Source: an uncultured Actinomycetes bacterium
GTDB taxonomy: Bacteria; Actinomycetota; Actinomycetes; Mycobacteriales; Mycobacteriaceae
Reading direction: 5' to 3'
DNA: 23,042 nt
Assembly: GCA_903911165.1 (NCBI GenBank)
Contig: CAIWCQ010000288.1
Location: 1-23,042 of the forward strand
Under the pieces are notes generated by a model. It was not told the origin of the DNA, made no database searches, and was given only the letters and a program-made list of their open reading frames with translations. Below, piece by piece: positions 1 to 9,061 of this stretch. A program made the translations under genes and the position numbers. Numbering within the stretch: position 1 is the first letter of the stretch; each line of letters begins with the position of its first letter.

Positions 1-2
1 CC

Positions 3-266
3 CAGAATCGCCAGGAAAACCGCGACAAGGTCGCCCTCGACGAAGACCGCCGGCGAGCCCAGCAGACCAAGGCCGATACCGAGTTTCTGGCCCGGGAACT
101 TGCCGCGTTGCGCCTGGCTGTCGGCGAGGTCGCGACCCGCGACTACCTGCGCCGCGAACTCGAGGAGATGCGGGAACTCCTCGAGGCGTTGAAACCGCCG
201 ACCGCCGGCAAACACCCAGGCTCCGAGCGCCGGGGCAAGAGACCCCAGGGTGACAAGCTGCCATAG
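3..266 (+). CDS. DUF1003 membrane protein, C-terminal fragment (Rv1231c-like)
   Basis: This open frame enters from the left edge and ends at a TAG at 264-266, leaving 87 C-terminal residues. It begins QNRQENRDKVALDEDRRRAQ, the pattern that follows the last membrane helix in DUF1003 proteins. A charged helix comes next (around TEFLARELAALRLAVGEV, then RRELEEMRELLEAL) and looks like a coiled coil. The tail is basic and rich in Gly and Pro. The membrane segments lie outside the window. In M. tuberculosis the DUF1003 gene Rv1231c also precedes the transglycosylase and mrp orthologues, which supports the call. No biochemical function is known to me for this family. Confidence 0.72.
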   Translation, partial: QNRQENRDKVALDEDRRRAQQTKADTEFLARELAALRLAVGEVATRDYLRRELEEMRELLEALKPPTAGKHPGSERRGKRPQGDKLP

Positions 267-317
267 CCCGCCACAGGCGTCACAGCTTTAGGTATGGTGA
301 CGGGGTTCACATGCACT

Positions 318-371
318 GAGAATGGACACCTCTACTGAGAATGGATACCGGGGAGAGAAGGGATACCGGGG
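318..371 (+). repeat. three imperfect direct repeats in the transglycosylase leader
   Basis: The 13-mer GAGAATGGAYACC starts at 318 and 337, and a one-mismatch copy (GAGAAGGGATACC) starts at 355, giving a period of 18-19 nt. The second and third copies extend to 17 nt by adding GGGG. Two in-repeat ATGs (322 and 341) arise from the motif. The ATG at 341 opens an 11-codon ORF ending in TGA at 374-376, which overlaps the preferred transglycosylase start at 373 as ATGA. A TANNNT hexamer (TATGGT, 293-298) lies upstream and could be the -10. The repeats are seen directly; any regulatory role is inferred. Confidence 0.6.
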
Positions 372-372
372 G

Positions 373-1755
373 ATGAAGCATCGGTTCGGGCGGGTGGTGA
401 GTAGCCCCGCGTTCGGCGTTGTGGTGCTGACGCCGCTCTTGCTGACCGGGGCGGTGGCGGCCTCTCCCGGCCGGGCAGGCGTCCCGATGAGCCGAATCGA
501 TGTCACGCCCCTGGTCACGGTGGAAGAAGCCCAGCCGGCGGCACAGGGGGTGGCAGTGGTCGCCCTGGCCAAGCCTCCGGCCGATTTCCGGATCGCGGCA
601 ACGACCGGTTTCGCGCCCCCGCCCCCGGCAGCGGTGATCAACGCCACCGGCGGCATGCGGATCCCGGGCATGGCCCTGTCGGCCTACCGCAAAGCAGAGC
701 AAACCATGGCCACCGCAGCCCCCGGGTGCGGGGTCAGCTGGAACCTGCTCGCGGGCATCGGCCGCATCGAATCGTCACACGCCAACGGCGGCGCCACCGA
801 CGCACGCGGTACTGCGGTCCGGCCCATCTACGGCCCGACGCTGGATGGCAGCCTGCCTGGTAACGAAGTCATCGTGCAGGGCAACGTCGGCGGGCGCGCG
901 ACCTACGCCCGCGCGATGGGTCCCATGCAATTCCTGCCCGGGACCTGGTCGCGGTACGCCTCCGATGGCGACGGCGACGGCCGGGCCGACCCACAGAATC
1001 TGTTCGACGCCACCCTCTCGGCCGCACGTTACCTGTGCAGCGGTGGTCTGAATCTGCGCAACCAGGCCCAGGTGCTGACCGCGATCCTGCGCTACAACAA
1101 CTCGATGCCCTATGCCCAGAACGTGCTGGGCTGGGCGGCCGCGTACGCCACCGGGGTCGCACCGGTGGACCTGCCGGCGATCAGCGGTCCGATACCCGCA
1201 CTCGGCGCTGTGCATCTGGAGAACCCGGCCCTGCTGGCGAGTGATCCGCTAGCCCAATTGCCATTGTTCAATCTCGGCAATAACGCACTGCCCGGTCAGG
1301 TGATCATGCCCGGGCCGGCGGCCGAGGCCGCCAACAGCGTGCTGCCCGAGCATGGTTGCCAAGTGATCTGCATGGCGTCTCAACTGCCGCCGGCGGCCCC
1401 AGCGCTGAACCTGCCGCCGTGGATGATGCCACCGGCGTCAATGCCATGGCTGGCTCCGCAGCCCGCTCCCCTGGGTGCCGTCGCGCCCGGCCCGCAGTCC
1501 CTACCCGGCATGCCGCCCGAGGCTCCACTGCCCGGCATGCCCCCACCCCCGGCGGCACCGCTGCCCGGCATGCCGCCGCCCCCGGCGGCACCACTGCCCG
1601 GCATGCCCCCACCGCCCGAGGCACCGCTGCCCGGCATGCCTCCGCCCCCGGCGGCACCGTGGCTTCCCCCGGCACCCGGCGCCCCGGCACCCGGCGCCGT
1701 CGCGATACCGGAAGAACAACCGGCCACCGGCGCGCTGCCCGGACCGGTCAGCTGA
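373..1755 (+). CDS. secreted lytic murein transglycosylase with proline-rich tail (Rv1230c-like)
   Basis: The product cleaves peptidoglycan glycan strands outside the membrane. From the ATG at 373 it has 460 residues and starts with a signal sequence (MKHRFGR, then a hydrophobic stretch to about residue 30). An in-frame ATG at 322 would add 17 polar residues ahead of the signal, so I prefer 373. The SLT/MltB-type domain covers about residues 110-260. The probable catalytic Glu133 is in GIGRIESSHA, followed by the AMGPMQFLPGTW motif, DGDGDGRADP and ILRYNNS. The last 80 residues are Pro-rich, with five units of the LPGMPPPPAAP type. The gene lies 59 nt before mrp, as in M. tuberculosis (Rv1230c-Rv1229c). 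The start is uncertain; the family call is firm. Confidence 0.85.
   Translation: MKHRFGRVVSSPAFGVVVLTPLLLTGAVAASPGRAGVPMSRIDVTPLVTVEEAQPAAQGVAVVALAKPPADFRIAATTGFAPPPPAAVINATGGMRIPGMALSAYRKAEQTMATAAPGCGVSWNLLAGIGRIESSHANGGATDARGTAVRPIYGPTLDGSLPGNEVIVQGNVGGRATYARAMGPMQFLPGTWSRYASDGDGDGRADPQNLFDATLSAARYLCSGGLNLRNQAQVLTAILRYNNSMPYAQNVLGWAAAYATGVAPVDLPAISGPIPALGAVHLENPALLASDPLAQLPLFNLGNNALPGQVIMPGPAAEAANSVLPEHGCQVICMASQLPPAAPALNLPPWMMPPASMPWLAPQPAPLGAVAPGPQSLPGMPPEAPLPGMPPPPAAPLPGMPPPPAAPLPGMPPPPEAPLPGMPPPPAAPWLPPAPGAPAPGAVAIPEEQPATGALPGPVS
1501..1659 (+). repeat. in-frame 33-bp tandem repeats encoding the Pro-rich tail
   Basis: Five consecutive units start at 1501, 1528, 1561, 1594 and 1627. The first is 27 bp and the others 33 bp. 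Each begins CTRCCCGGCATGCC and encodes LPGMPP plus PPAAP or a near variant. Silent third-position differences between units (for example in the Pro codons) suggest the array is old rather than freshly expanded. The unit length is a multiple of three, so changes in copy number would keep the frame. Confidence 0.85.
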
Positions 1756-1799
1756 CCCCTGCGTCGCACTCCCGCGCGCCGAGGCCTGCTGCGCGCATC

Positions 1800-1805
1800 T
1801 AGACT
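1800..1805 (+). promoter_or_regulatory. candidate -10 element of mrp (TAGACT)
   Basis: TAGACT fits the mycobacterial -10 pattern TANNNT and ends 9 nt before the mrp ATG. Transcription would start within about 3 nt of the start codon. No convincing -35 or Shine-Dalgarno sequence is visible in the 59-nt gap. Confidence 0.4.
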
Positions 1806-1814
1806 CAGCCGACG

Positions 1815-2966
1815 ATGACCGAAATCAACAACGAGCGCGAGCAGGCGGTGCGCGCCGCCTTGGCAGGCGTCATCGATCCCGAACTTCGGCGGCCGATCAC
1901 CGAACTCAACATGGTCAAGAGCGTCGCGGTCGCTGAGGACGGCGCGGTGGTCGTCGAGATCTATCTGACCACCGGGGCGTGTCCCAAGAAGACCGAGATC
2001 ACCGACATGGTCACCACGGCCGTCGCCGATGTTCCGGGTACCGGGTCGATAACGGTGAACCTGGACGTGATGAGCGACGAGCAGCGCACCGAACTGCGTA
2101 AGCAGTTGCGCGGCGAGCAGGGGCTTTCGGCCGAGCCGGTGATCCCATTCGCCCAACCCGGATCCCTGACCCGGGTCTACGCAGTCGCGTCCGGCAAGGG
2201 CGGAGTCGGAAAATCAAGCGTCACAGTCAATCTCGCTGCCGCCATGGCCGTGCGCGGCCTCTCGGTAGGTCTGCTGGATGCCGATATCTACGGCCACTCG
2301 GTGCCGCGGATGATGGGAACGAGCGATCGGCCGACCCAGGTCGAGTCGATGATCCTTCCCCCAATAGCGCACGACGTGAGGGTCATCTCGATAGCCCAGT
2401 TCACCCAGGGCAATGCTCCGGTCGCATGGCGCGGACCGATGCTGCACCGGGCGTTGCAGCAGTTCCTCGCCGACGTGTACTGGGGCGATCTGGACGTGCT
2501 GCTTCTCGATCTACCACCAGGCACCGGTGACGTGGCGATCTCAGTGGCGCAACTGCTCCCGAGTGCGGAGATTCTTGTGGTCACCACTCCTCAGGCGGCG
2601 GCCGCGGAGGTCGCCGAGCGCGCCGGTGCCATTGCGCTGCAGACCCGGCAGCGCATCGTGGGGGTAGTGGAGAACATGGCCGGCCTGGTGATGCCCGACG
2701 GCACCACATGGGACATCTTCGGCGCGGGCGGGGGGCGCCAAGTAGCGGAGCGGCTGACTCGCGCAGTCGGAGCTGAGGTTCCGCTGCTTGGCCAGGTTCC
2801 GTTGGATCCCGCTCTGGTGACAGCCGGGGACCGCGGAGTGCCACTGGTGCTGTCGGCACCGGAATCGGCCGCCGGCGCAGAGTTGCGCGCAATCGCCGAC
2901 AAGTTGATGGCCAGAAGGCGCGGCCTGGCCGGAATGTCCCTGGGGCTTGACCCGGCCGCTCGTTAG
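1815..2966 (+). CDS. mrp: Mrp/NBP35-family Fe-S cluster carrier ATPase
   Basis: This is a cytoplasmic P-loop ATPase of the ApbC/Mrp group, thought to hold and transfer Fe-S clusters. It has 383 residues. An N-terminal DUF59/MIP18-like domain (about 8-88) contains TTGACPKKTEITDMV with Cys56. The deviant Walker A GKGGVGKS is at 127-134, a second conserved segment GLLDADIYGHSVPRMMG follows, and the Mrp signature LLLDLPPGTGD lies near residues 230-240. The C-terminal CxxC found in many bacterial and archaeal homologues is absent: the segment after ENMAGL reads VMPDGTTWDIFGAGG with no cysteine. From memory, the M. tuberculosis protein lacks it too. The gene follows the transglycosylase and converges on tatB. 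Confidence 0.95.
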   Translation: MTEINNEREQAVRAALAGVIDPELRRPITELNMVKSVAVAEDGAVVVEIYLTTGACPKKTEITDMVTTAVADVPGTGSITVNLDVMSDEQRTELRKQLRGEQGLSAEPVIPFAQPGSLTRVYAVASGKGGVGKSSVTVNLAAAMAVRGLSVGLLDADIYGHSVPRMMGTSDRPTQVESMILPPIAHDVRVISIAQFTQGNAPVAWRGPMLHRALQQFLADVYWGDLDVLLLDLPPGTGDVAISVAQLLPSAEILVVTTPQAAAAEVAERAGAIALQTRQRIVGVVENMAGLVMPDGTTWDIFGAGGGRQVAERLTRAVGAEVPLLGQVPLDPALVTAGDRGVPLVLSAPESAAGAELRAIADKLMARRRGLAGMSLGLDPAAR

Positions 2967-2989
2967 GGCACACCCGAGACCGGGTGGCC
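2967..2989 (+). terminator. hairpin directly after mrp, possible bidirectional terminator
   Basis: GGC-A-CACCCG, loop AGAC, CGGGTG-GCC forms a 9-bp stem with one bulged A, starting at the base after the mrp stop codon. No U tract follows, which is common for mycobacterial intrinsic terminators. It also lies 36 nt beyond the tatB stop on the other strand, so it could serve both convergent units. Confidence 0.5.
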
Positions 2990-3027
2990 GGATTCAGGTG
3001 GCGCCGGATTCACGGGCGCCAGATTCA
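2987..3027. repeat. triple GATTCA repeat between mrp and tatB
   Basis: GATTCA occurs at 2991-2996, 3007-3012 and 3022-3027, each preceded by GCCG or GCCA, with a 15-16 nt period. The third copy contains the tatB stop codon (TCA on the plus strand at 3025-3027). The array fills most of the convergent intergenic region. Confidence 0.6.
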
Positions 3028-3411
3028 CGTGGCGTCGGCGTCGTATGGTGCCGGGCCGCCCGGCGAAATGGGGGGCGCAGCGGCCGGCGGCATGACGGCA
3101 CTGTGCGGCTTGGGGGTGTCGAAGTCGCCGGTGACCCACGATTCGTCGCCGTCGAGGAGGTGTTTGGTCAGCGCGGCACGCGGGGTCATGCCGCGCAGTT
3201 TCTGCAACTCGCCCAACGGCTCCCGGAGATCCTCGAACTCGGGACCTAATTCCTGGCGCAACGCGCTGGTCGCGCCGCTGAGGTAGTCGCGCGCCTGGCG
3301 CAGTGATCCGGAGGCCCAGCGGATAGCGCCCGGAAGCCGCTCGGGCCCCAGCACCACCAAGCCAACGACCAGCAACAGGATCATCTCGCCCCACCCGATG
3401 TTGGCGAACAT
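3025..3411 (-). CDS. tatB: Sec-independent (twin-arginine) translocase subunit TatB
   Basis: TatB works with TatC as the receptor for folded twin-arginine substrates at the cytoplasmic membrane. The 128-residue product starts [20 protein letters not shown], the single N-terminal helix of the TatA/B family. The conserved hinge LGPERLP follows, then the amphipathic segment [16 protein letters not shown] and a charged, Pro-rich cytoplasmic tail. The E in IGWGE and the LGPERLP signature favour TatB over TatA. The ATG is 4 nt after the htrA stop, so it is the last gene of sigE-rseA-htrA-tatB. No strong Shine-Dalgarno sequence is visible, which suggests coupling to htrA. Confidence 0.95.
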   Translation of the reverse strand: MFANIGWGEMILLLVVGLVVLGPERLPGAIRWASGSLRQARDYLSGATSALRQELGPEFEDLREPLGELQKLRGMTPRAALTKHLLDGDESWVTGDFDTPKPHSAVMPPAAAPPISPGGPAPYDADAT

Positions 3412-3415
3412 CGCG

Positions 3416-4957
<1,542 letters not shown>

Positions 4958-5362
4958 CTACCGGCGCTTGCGGCGGCCGCGACTGGTGTCGTCGGTCAGT
5001 TGCTCGGTCAGGCTGGGCGGCGGCGGCAGCGTCTCATCATGGGTGGACTGCGGGATCTGGGAAAGCAGATTCATCAGGGAGTTCGGCATGCTGATCGGTC
5101 GGGAGTCACGCAGTGCGGCGCGGGCCTGTCCCTGTGCGTCGACCTCAGCGGCACATTGCGGACACAGCGTCAGGTGGTGACCGGCCCGCAGATGGGCCTT
5201 CATCCGGAGTTCGCCGTCCACGTAGGCGGCGATGGCCTCGGTGGACAGATGCTCAGTGGAATTGAACTGGCGCGGGGCACCGACCGGAGCATCACTTTGG
5301 GAGGCAAAGTGCGGCGGCAGCCAGGACAGGGCCCGGCGGAATACATCTCCCGGATCGACCAT
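4958..5362 (-). CDS. rseA: anti-sigma-E factor RseA (zinc-associated anti-sigma)
   Basis: RseA holds SigE inactive until it is degraded under envelope stress. The 134-residue product has a ZAS-type motif His63-x3-Cys67-x2-Cys70 in GHHLTLCPQCAAEVD, preceded by the anti-sigma helix STEAIAAYVDGEL. It has no membrane segment, as in the soluble mycobacterial protein. Thr36 in RQFNSTEHL lines up with Thr39, reported as the PknB phosphorylation site that triggers ClpC1P2 degradation in M. tuberculosis. The start at 5362 has GAGGAG about 8 nt upstream. The C-terminal tail is shorter than in M. tuberculosis and ends RGRRKRR. A 109-nt gap separates it from sigE. Confidence 0.94.
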   Translation of the reverse strand: MVDPGDVFRRALSWLPPHFASQSDAPVGAPRQFNSTEHLSTEAIAAYVDGELRMKAHLRAGHHLTLCPQCAAEVDAQGQARAALRDSRPISMPNSLMNLLSQIPQSTHDETLPPPPSLTEQLTDDTSRGRRKRR

Positions 5363-5403
5363 GACCGGCGCTCCTCTCCATGCAACTCAAACTAGTTATC
5401 TCA

Positions 5404-5409
5404 AATGTA
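5404..5409 (-). promoter_or_regulatory. possible -10 element for rseA (TACATT)
   Basis: On the minus strand TACATT fits TANNNT and lies in an AT-rich patch of the 109-nt sigE-rseA gap, 41 nt upstream of the rseA ATG. It could give rseA-htrA-tatB transcription independent of sigE. The -35 region is unremarkable, so this is weak. Confidence 0.25.
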
Positions 5410-5471
5410 GCGCGATCAGCGCCGATGCCGTGACACGTCGATGCGGGGCGTCGCGGCGAGCGGGGCGATCC

Positions 5472-6236
5472 TCAGGCCGAATCGACGACGGCTTTCCGGT
5501 CTACGGAGCGTGCCGCCAGGTGATCGCGCAGGGCCTGGCGACCGCGGTGGATGCGGCTGCGCACGGTGCCCAGCTTGACGCCCAGGGTGGCGCCGATCTC
5601 CTCGTAGGACAGCCCTTCGATGTCGCACAGCACCACCGCGGCGCGGAATTCAGCCGGCAGCGAGTCCAGCGCCGCCTGGAGATCGGGCCCCAGGTGCGCG
5701 TCGTGATAGATCTGCTCGGGCGTGGGCCCGTTGGACGGCACCCGGTCGTAGTCCTCCGGCAGCGCGTCCATGCGAATGCGGCCACGGCGGCGGACCATGT
5801 CGAGGAACAGGTTCGTGGTGATGCGGTGCAGCCAGCCCTCGAAGGTGCCGGGCTGGTAGTTCTGCAACGACTTGAACACCCTGATGAAGGTCTCCTGGGT
5901 GAGATCCTCAGCGTCGTGCTGGTTGCCGGAGAGCCGGTAGGCCAACCGATAGACCCGGTCGGCGTGCTGACGCACCAGTTCGTCCCACGCTGGCATCGCC
6001 GCACGGTCACCCGTTGCGTCGAACACCGCGGTGCCCTGCAGCTCCTCGATAACATCGGACCGGTCCGGCTCGGCGCCCTGCGCAAGCGGGGGCGTCGAGG
6101 CGGAAACGGTCAGTGTGGTGGTCGTCGGATCCTCCTGGTCGGCAGGGGCCAGCAGCGCAGCGCAGCTGGGTATCTCAACCGTCACAACAGCACGGCTCTG
6201 CCGGGTATTCCCCGACCGACTCCCCTTGCGCACCAT
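5472..6236 (-). CDS. sigE: ECF sigma factor SigE
   Basis: SigE is the extracytoplasmic-function sigma factor for surface stress. From the ATG at 6236 it has 254 residues, close to 257 in M. tuberculosis. Sigma region 2 spans about 84-151 ([19 protein letters not shown], then [14 protein letters not shown] and [10 protein letters not shown]). Region 4 spans about 187-240 ([20 protein letters not shown] and [18 protein letters not shown]). Upstream in-frame starts exist: GTG at 6242, ATG at 6272 and ATG at 6347. I chose 6236 because GGGAAAG sits 9 nt upstream and the length matches; the GTG at 6242 is nearly as good. It heads sigE-rseA-htrA-tatB, so the regulator and its envelope targets share a unit. 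Confidence 0.93.
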   Translation of the reverse strand: MVRKGSRSGNTRQSRAVVTVEIPSCAALLAPADQEDPTTTTLTVSASTPPLAQGAEPDRSDVIEELQGTAVFDATGDRAAMPAWDELVRQHADRVYRLAYRLSGNQHDAEDLTQETFIRVFKSLQNYQPGTFEGWLHRITTNLFLDMVRRRGRIRMDALPEDYDRVPSNGPTPEQIYHDAHLGPDLQAALDSLPAEFRAAVVLCDIEGLSYEEIGATLGVKLGTVRSRIHRGRQALRDHLAARSVDRKAVVDSA

Positions 6237-6444
6237 GGTCACTATCTTTCCCGGTTGCGGTGTGCAACCCATGTGAGCAAACCAAACGTTACCTGATAAA
6301 TAAGCTTTTAACAGGTCGAACGTCAGGAATTGGTCATTTGTCAGCAAGCTCGTTTAACTTCTGGATCATGGCCGTTCGGCGGCGCTGGGACCAGCCCTGG
6401 CGCGTCGGCCGACACAGCGGCGGACTTGATCTACGCTGCTGAGA
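6237..6444. other. AT-rich intergenic region between sigE and the methyltransferase
   Basis: This 208-nt divergent spacer contains an AT-rich core (about 6280-6360) that stands out from the GC-rich surroundings. On the minus strand TAACGT (6291-6286) is one possible -10 for sigE, giving a leader of roughly 45 nt. I could not identify a clear MprA box or an ECF-type GGAAC/GTT promoter with standard spacing. The plus-strand side ends with the methyltransferase -10 at 6432. Confidence 0.4.
6432..6437 (+). promoter_or_regulatory. -10 element for leaderless methyltransferase mRNA (TACGCT)
   Basis: TACGCT fits TANNNT and ends 7 nt before the ATG at 6445. No Shine-Dalgarno sequence lies between them, so the transcript probably starts at the AUG. 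Confidence 0.5.
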
Positions 6445-7110
6445 ATGTCCACCACCGACGATCCAGGCAGCGAAGCGCCGCCGAGCCGGGCCGAGCGGAT
6501 CCTGGCTCACGCCGAGGACTCGATCTCCGAGGACGCCATCGTCTCGGCGGCCCGCGAGCGCGCGGTCGATGCGGGAGCCGGCGCGGTAACCCCCGCGGTC
6601 GGGGCACTGCTGGGCCTGCTGGCCAGACTCAGCGGAGGAAAGGCGGTCGTCGAGGTCGGAACCGGGACGGGAGTGAGCGGGCTGTGGTTGCTCTCGGGGA
6701 TGCGTGACGACGGCGTACTCACCACGATCGACGTCGAGCCGGAGCATCAACGTCTCGCCAAGCAGGCCTTCAACGAAACCGGAATCGGTCCCGGACGCAC
6801 CCGGCTCATCGCCGGCCGGGCGCAGGAAGTGCTCACCCGCCTTGCCGACGAGTCCTACGACCTGGTGTTCATCGATGCCGAACCGGCCGGTCAGCCGCAC
6901 TTCGTCGTCGAGGGCGTGCGACTGCTACGGCCCGGCGGCGTGATCGTGGTGCACCACGCGGCCCTCGACGGCCGGGCGGGCGACCCGAGTGCTCACGACC
7001 CGGAGGTGACCGCGGTACGCGAAGCGGCCCGCCTGATCGCCGAGGACGAACGACTCACCCCCGTGCTCGTGCCGTTGGGAGACGGCGTCCTCGTCGCGGT
7101 GTGCGACTGA
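6445..7110 (+). CDS. SAM-dependent O-methyltransferase (Rv1220c-like, COMT family 3)
   Basis: The product transfers a methyl group from S-adenosylmethionine to an unknown acceptor. It has 221 residues and a class I Rossmann fold. Motif I is [16 protein letters not shown] (about 68-83), an acidic SAM-ribose contact is in [13 protein letters not shown] (Asp96), and the probable metal- or substrate-binding FIDAE is at 142-146, followed by [15 protein letters not shown]. This is the pattern of bacterial catechol/caffeoyl-CoA-type O-methyltransferases. It is divergent from sigE, as Rv1220c is in M. tuberculosis. The DUF4126 gene starts 19 nt downstream and probably shares the transcript. The substrate cannot be read from the sequence. 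Confidence 0.88.
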   Translation: MSTTDDPGSEAPPSRAERILAHAEDSISEDAIVSAARERAVDAGAGAVTPAVGALLGLLARLSGGKAVVEVGTGTGVSGLWLLSGMRDDGVLTTIDVEPEHQRLAKQAFNETGIGPGRTRLIAGRAQEVLTRLADESYDLVFIDAEPAGQPHFVVEGVRLLRPGGVIVVHHAALDGRAGDPSAHDPEVTAVREAARLIAEDERLTPVLVPLGDGVLVAVCD

Positions 7111-7129
7111 GCGGCGAAGGACAACCCGG

Positions 7130-7723
7130 ATGGAACTGATGACCGGCTTCGGCCTGGCGACCGCTGCCGGCCTCAATGCCTACATCCCGATGCTGCTGAT
7201 GGGACTGCTCTCGAAGTTCACCAGCCTCATCACCCTGCCATCGGGCTGGACCTGGCTGGAGAACGGCTGGGTGATGGCGGTCGTTGCGGTATTGCTCGCG
7301 GTGGAGATCGTCGCCGACAAGATCCCCGCCCTGGACACGGTCAACGACACGGTGCAGACCTTTGTCCGGCCCACGGCCGGCGGCATCGTGTTCGGATCCG
7401 GTACCGCGGCCCAGACGGCCGCGGTGACCGACCCGGCCGAGTTCGCCCGGACGGGCCAGTGGGTACCGGTGGCGATCGGCGTCGTGACCGCACTGGTGGT
7501 GCACTTGACCAAGACGGCGGTGCGGCCGGCGGCCAATGTCGCCACGGCGGGCGTCGCGGCGCCGGTGCTGAGCACCATCGAGGATTTCGCGAGCGTGAGC
7601 CTGGTGTTCATCGCGATTCTGGTTCCGGCACTGGTTGCGATCGCGCTGATAGCGCTGGCGGTGGCGGCGGTGTGGCTGCTTCGTCGGCGTCGGCGTCGGG
7701 ACCTTGCCCCGCGACCGATTTAG
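7130..7723 (+). CDS. DUF4126 integral membrane protein
   Basis: This 197-residue hydrophobic protein of unknown function begins with [20 protein letters not shown], then [20 protein letters not shown] with [20 protein letters not shown], the signature of DUF4126. Four or five membrane segments are visible, and the C-terminus ends in a run of arginines ([12 protein letters not shown]) that should face the cytoplasm. GAAGGA about 9 nt upstream supports the ATG at 7130. It follows the methyltransferase by 19 nt. In M. tuberculosis this interval holds Rv1214c-Rv1219c instead, so the gene occupies a variable spot. Its stop codon overlaps that of glgC on the other strand. Confidence 0.78.
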   Translation: MELMTGFGLATAAGLNAYIPMLLMGLLSKFTSLITLPSGWTWLENGWVMAVVAVLLAVEIVADKIPALDTVNDTVQTFVRPTAGGIVFGSGTAAQTAAVTDPAEFARTGQWVPVAIGVVTALVVHLTKTAVRPAANVATAGVAAPVLSTIEDFASVSLVFIAILVPALVAIALIALAVAAVWLLRRRRRRDLAPRPI

Positions 7724-8934
7724 ATCCAGACGCCCTTGCCCACGGCGACCACGCCACCGGCGCTGATCGCAAAGCGCTCCCGGTCCATCTCCGGATCCAC
7801 CCCGACCTGCTCACCCGGTCCGACGACGACGTTCTTGTCCAATATCGCGCGCCGTACCACCGCCCCGCGGCCCACCCGGACACCGGGCATGAGCACGCTG
7901 CCGTCCACGACCGCGCCGTCTTCGACGACCACATTGCTCGACAGCACCGAGGAGTGCACGGATGCCGCGGAGATGATGCTGCCCGCGCCGACGACCGACT
8001 CCTGGGCCGAACCGCCATTGACGAACTTGGCCGGCGCCAGGTTTTCCGACTCCCCGCGGATCGGCCAACGCTTGTTGTACAGGTTGAAGACCGGGTGGAC
8101 CGAGACGAGGTCCATGTGCGCATCGTAAAACGCGTCGAGGGTTCCGACGTCGCGCCAGTACCCGTGGTCGCGTTCGGTGGAACCGGGCACCTCGTTGTTG
8201 TTGAAGTCGTAAACCGCCGCACCGCCCTCTGACACCAATCGCGGAATGATATTCCCGCCCATGTCATGGTCAGACTGGTCGTCTTCGGCGTCGGCACGGA
8301 TCGCGTCGATGAGCACTTTGGTCGTGAATACGTAGTTACCCATCGATACGAAAGTTTGCTCGGGATTGTCCGGGATCCCCGGCGGGTCGGCCGGCTTCTC
8401 GACGAAACCGCGAATGCGGCCGGACGGGTCAGCGTCGATGCAACCGAATGCGTTCGCTTCGGCGCGCGGCACCCGGATGCCGGCCACGGTGGCGCCGGCG
8501 CCGCTGTCGATGTGGAACTGCACCATCTGTTCGGGATCCATCCGGTAGACGTGGTCGGCACCGAACACCACGATGTAGTCGGGATCCTCGTCGTAGATCA
8601 GGTTCAGCGACTGATAGATCGCATCCGCCGAACCCGTGTACCAGCGGGGACCGAGTCGCTGCTGCGCGGGAACCGGGGTGATGTACTCCCCCGCCAGTCC
8701 ACTCAACCGCCAGTTTTGCGAGATGTGCCGATCCAGTGAATGCGACTTGTACTGGGTCAGAACGCAAATGCGCAGATACCGCGCATTGACCAGGTTCGAC
8801 AGCACGAAGTCGATCAGCCGGTACGCCCCGCCGAAGGGGACCGCGGGTTTGGCCCGGTCCGCGGTGAGCGGGTAGAGCCGTTTGCCCTCGCCCCCGGCCA
8901 TAACGATGCCGAGTACGTGTGGCAACTCCCTCAT
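7720..8934 (-). CDS. glgC: glucose-1-phosphate adenylyltransferase (ADP-glucose pyrophosphorylase)
   Basis: GlgC makes ADP-glucose from ATP and glucose-1-phosphate for alpha-glucan synthesis. From the ATG at 8934 it has 404 residues, equal to the M. tuberculosis enzyme. The nucleotidyltransferase signature [12 protein letters not shown] is at 13-24, followed by [20 protein letters not shown]. Further on are [16 protein letters not shown] and a C-terminal left-handed beta-helix (around [12 protein letters not shown] and [20 protein letters not shown]). An upstream in-frame ATG at 8952 is rejected because TAGGTT sits exactly 7 nt before 8934, indicating a leaderless start there. It is divergent from glgM, whose product uses ADP-glucose. 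Confidence 0.97.
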   Translation of the reverse strand: MRELPHVLGIVMAGGEGKRLYPLTADRAKPAVPFGGAYRLIDFVLSNLVNARYLRICVLTQYKSHSLDRHISQNWRLSGLAGEYITPVPAQQRLGPRWYTGSADAIYQSLNLIYDEDPDYIVVFGADHVYRMDPEQMVQFHIDSGAGATVAGIRVPRAEANAFGCIDADPSGRIRGFVEKPADPPGIPDNPEQTFVSMGNYVFTTKVLIDAIRADAEDDQSDHDMGGNIIPRLVSEGGAAVYDFNNNEVPGSTERDHGYWRDVGTLDAFYDAHMDLVSVHPVFNLYNKRWPIRGESENLAPAKFVNGGSAQESVVGAGSIISAASVHSSVLSSNVVVEDGAVVDGSVLMPGVRVGRGAVVRRAILDKNVVVGPGEQVGVDPEMDRERFAISAGGVVAVGKGVWI

Positions 8935-8941
8935 GGCAGTA

Positions 8942-8947
8942 AACCTA
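8942..8947 (-). promoter_or_regulatory. -10 element for leaderless glgC mRNA (TAGGTT)
   Basis: On the minus strand TAGGTT fits TANNNT and is 7 nt before the glgC ATG at 8934. It overlaps the coding sequence that a start at 8952 would imply, which argues against the longer protein. Confidence 0.55.
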
Positions 8948-9007
8948 GTCATCGGGCCCGCCGACTGCTGAGCAATGCGGGTTTCGCCATCACCTGTTCA
9001 CACCTCA

Positions 9008-9049
9008 GGTTCCGACGGGCCGGTTCCGACGGGCCGGTTCCGATGGGCG
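9008..9049. repeat. three tandem 14-bp repeats between glgC and glgM
   Basis: GGTTCCGACGGGCC occurs at 9008-9021 and again at 9022-9035. GGTTCCGATGGGCG at 9036-9049 is a third copy with two differences. The array fills the middle of the 140-nt divergent region, and its third copy covers the place where the -35 of glgM should be (about 9039-9045). It is a candidate variable-number repeat or regulator-binding array. Confidence 0.75.
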
Positions 9050-9061
9050 GGTGGGTGCGGC

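Noticed and set aside
5232..6296. 354-codon plus-strand frame across rseA and sigE
   Set aside because: It is antisense to two well-supported genes and to their intergenic region, with no protein family signature.
6326..6354. ECF-type promoter GGAAT ... CGTT on the plus strand before the methyltransferase
   Set aside because: The 20-nt spacing is too long for a sigma-E or sigma-H promoter, and a better -10 lies next to the ATG.
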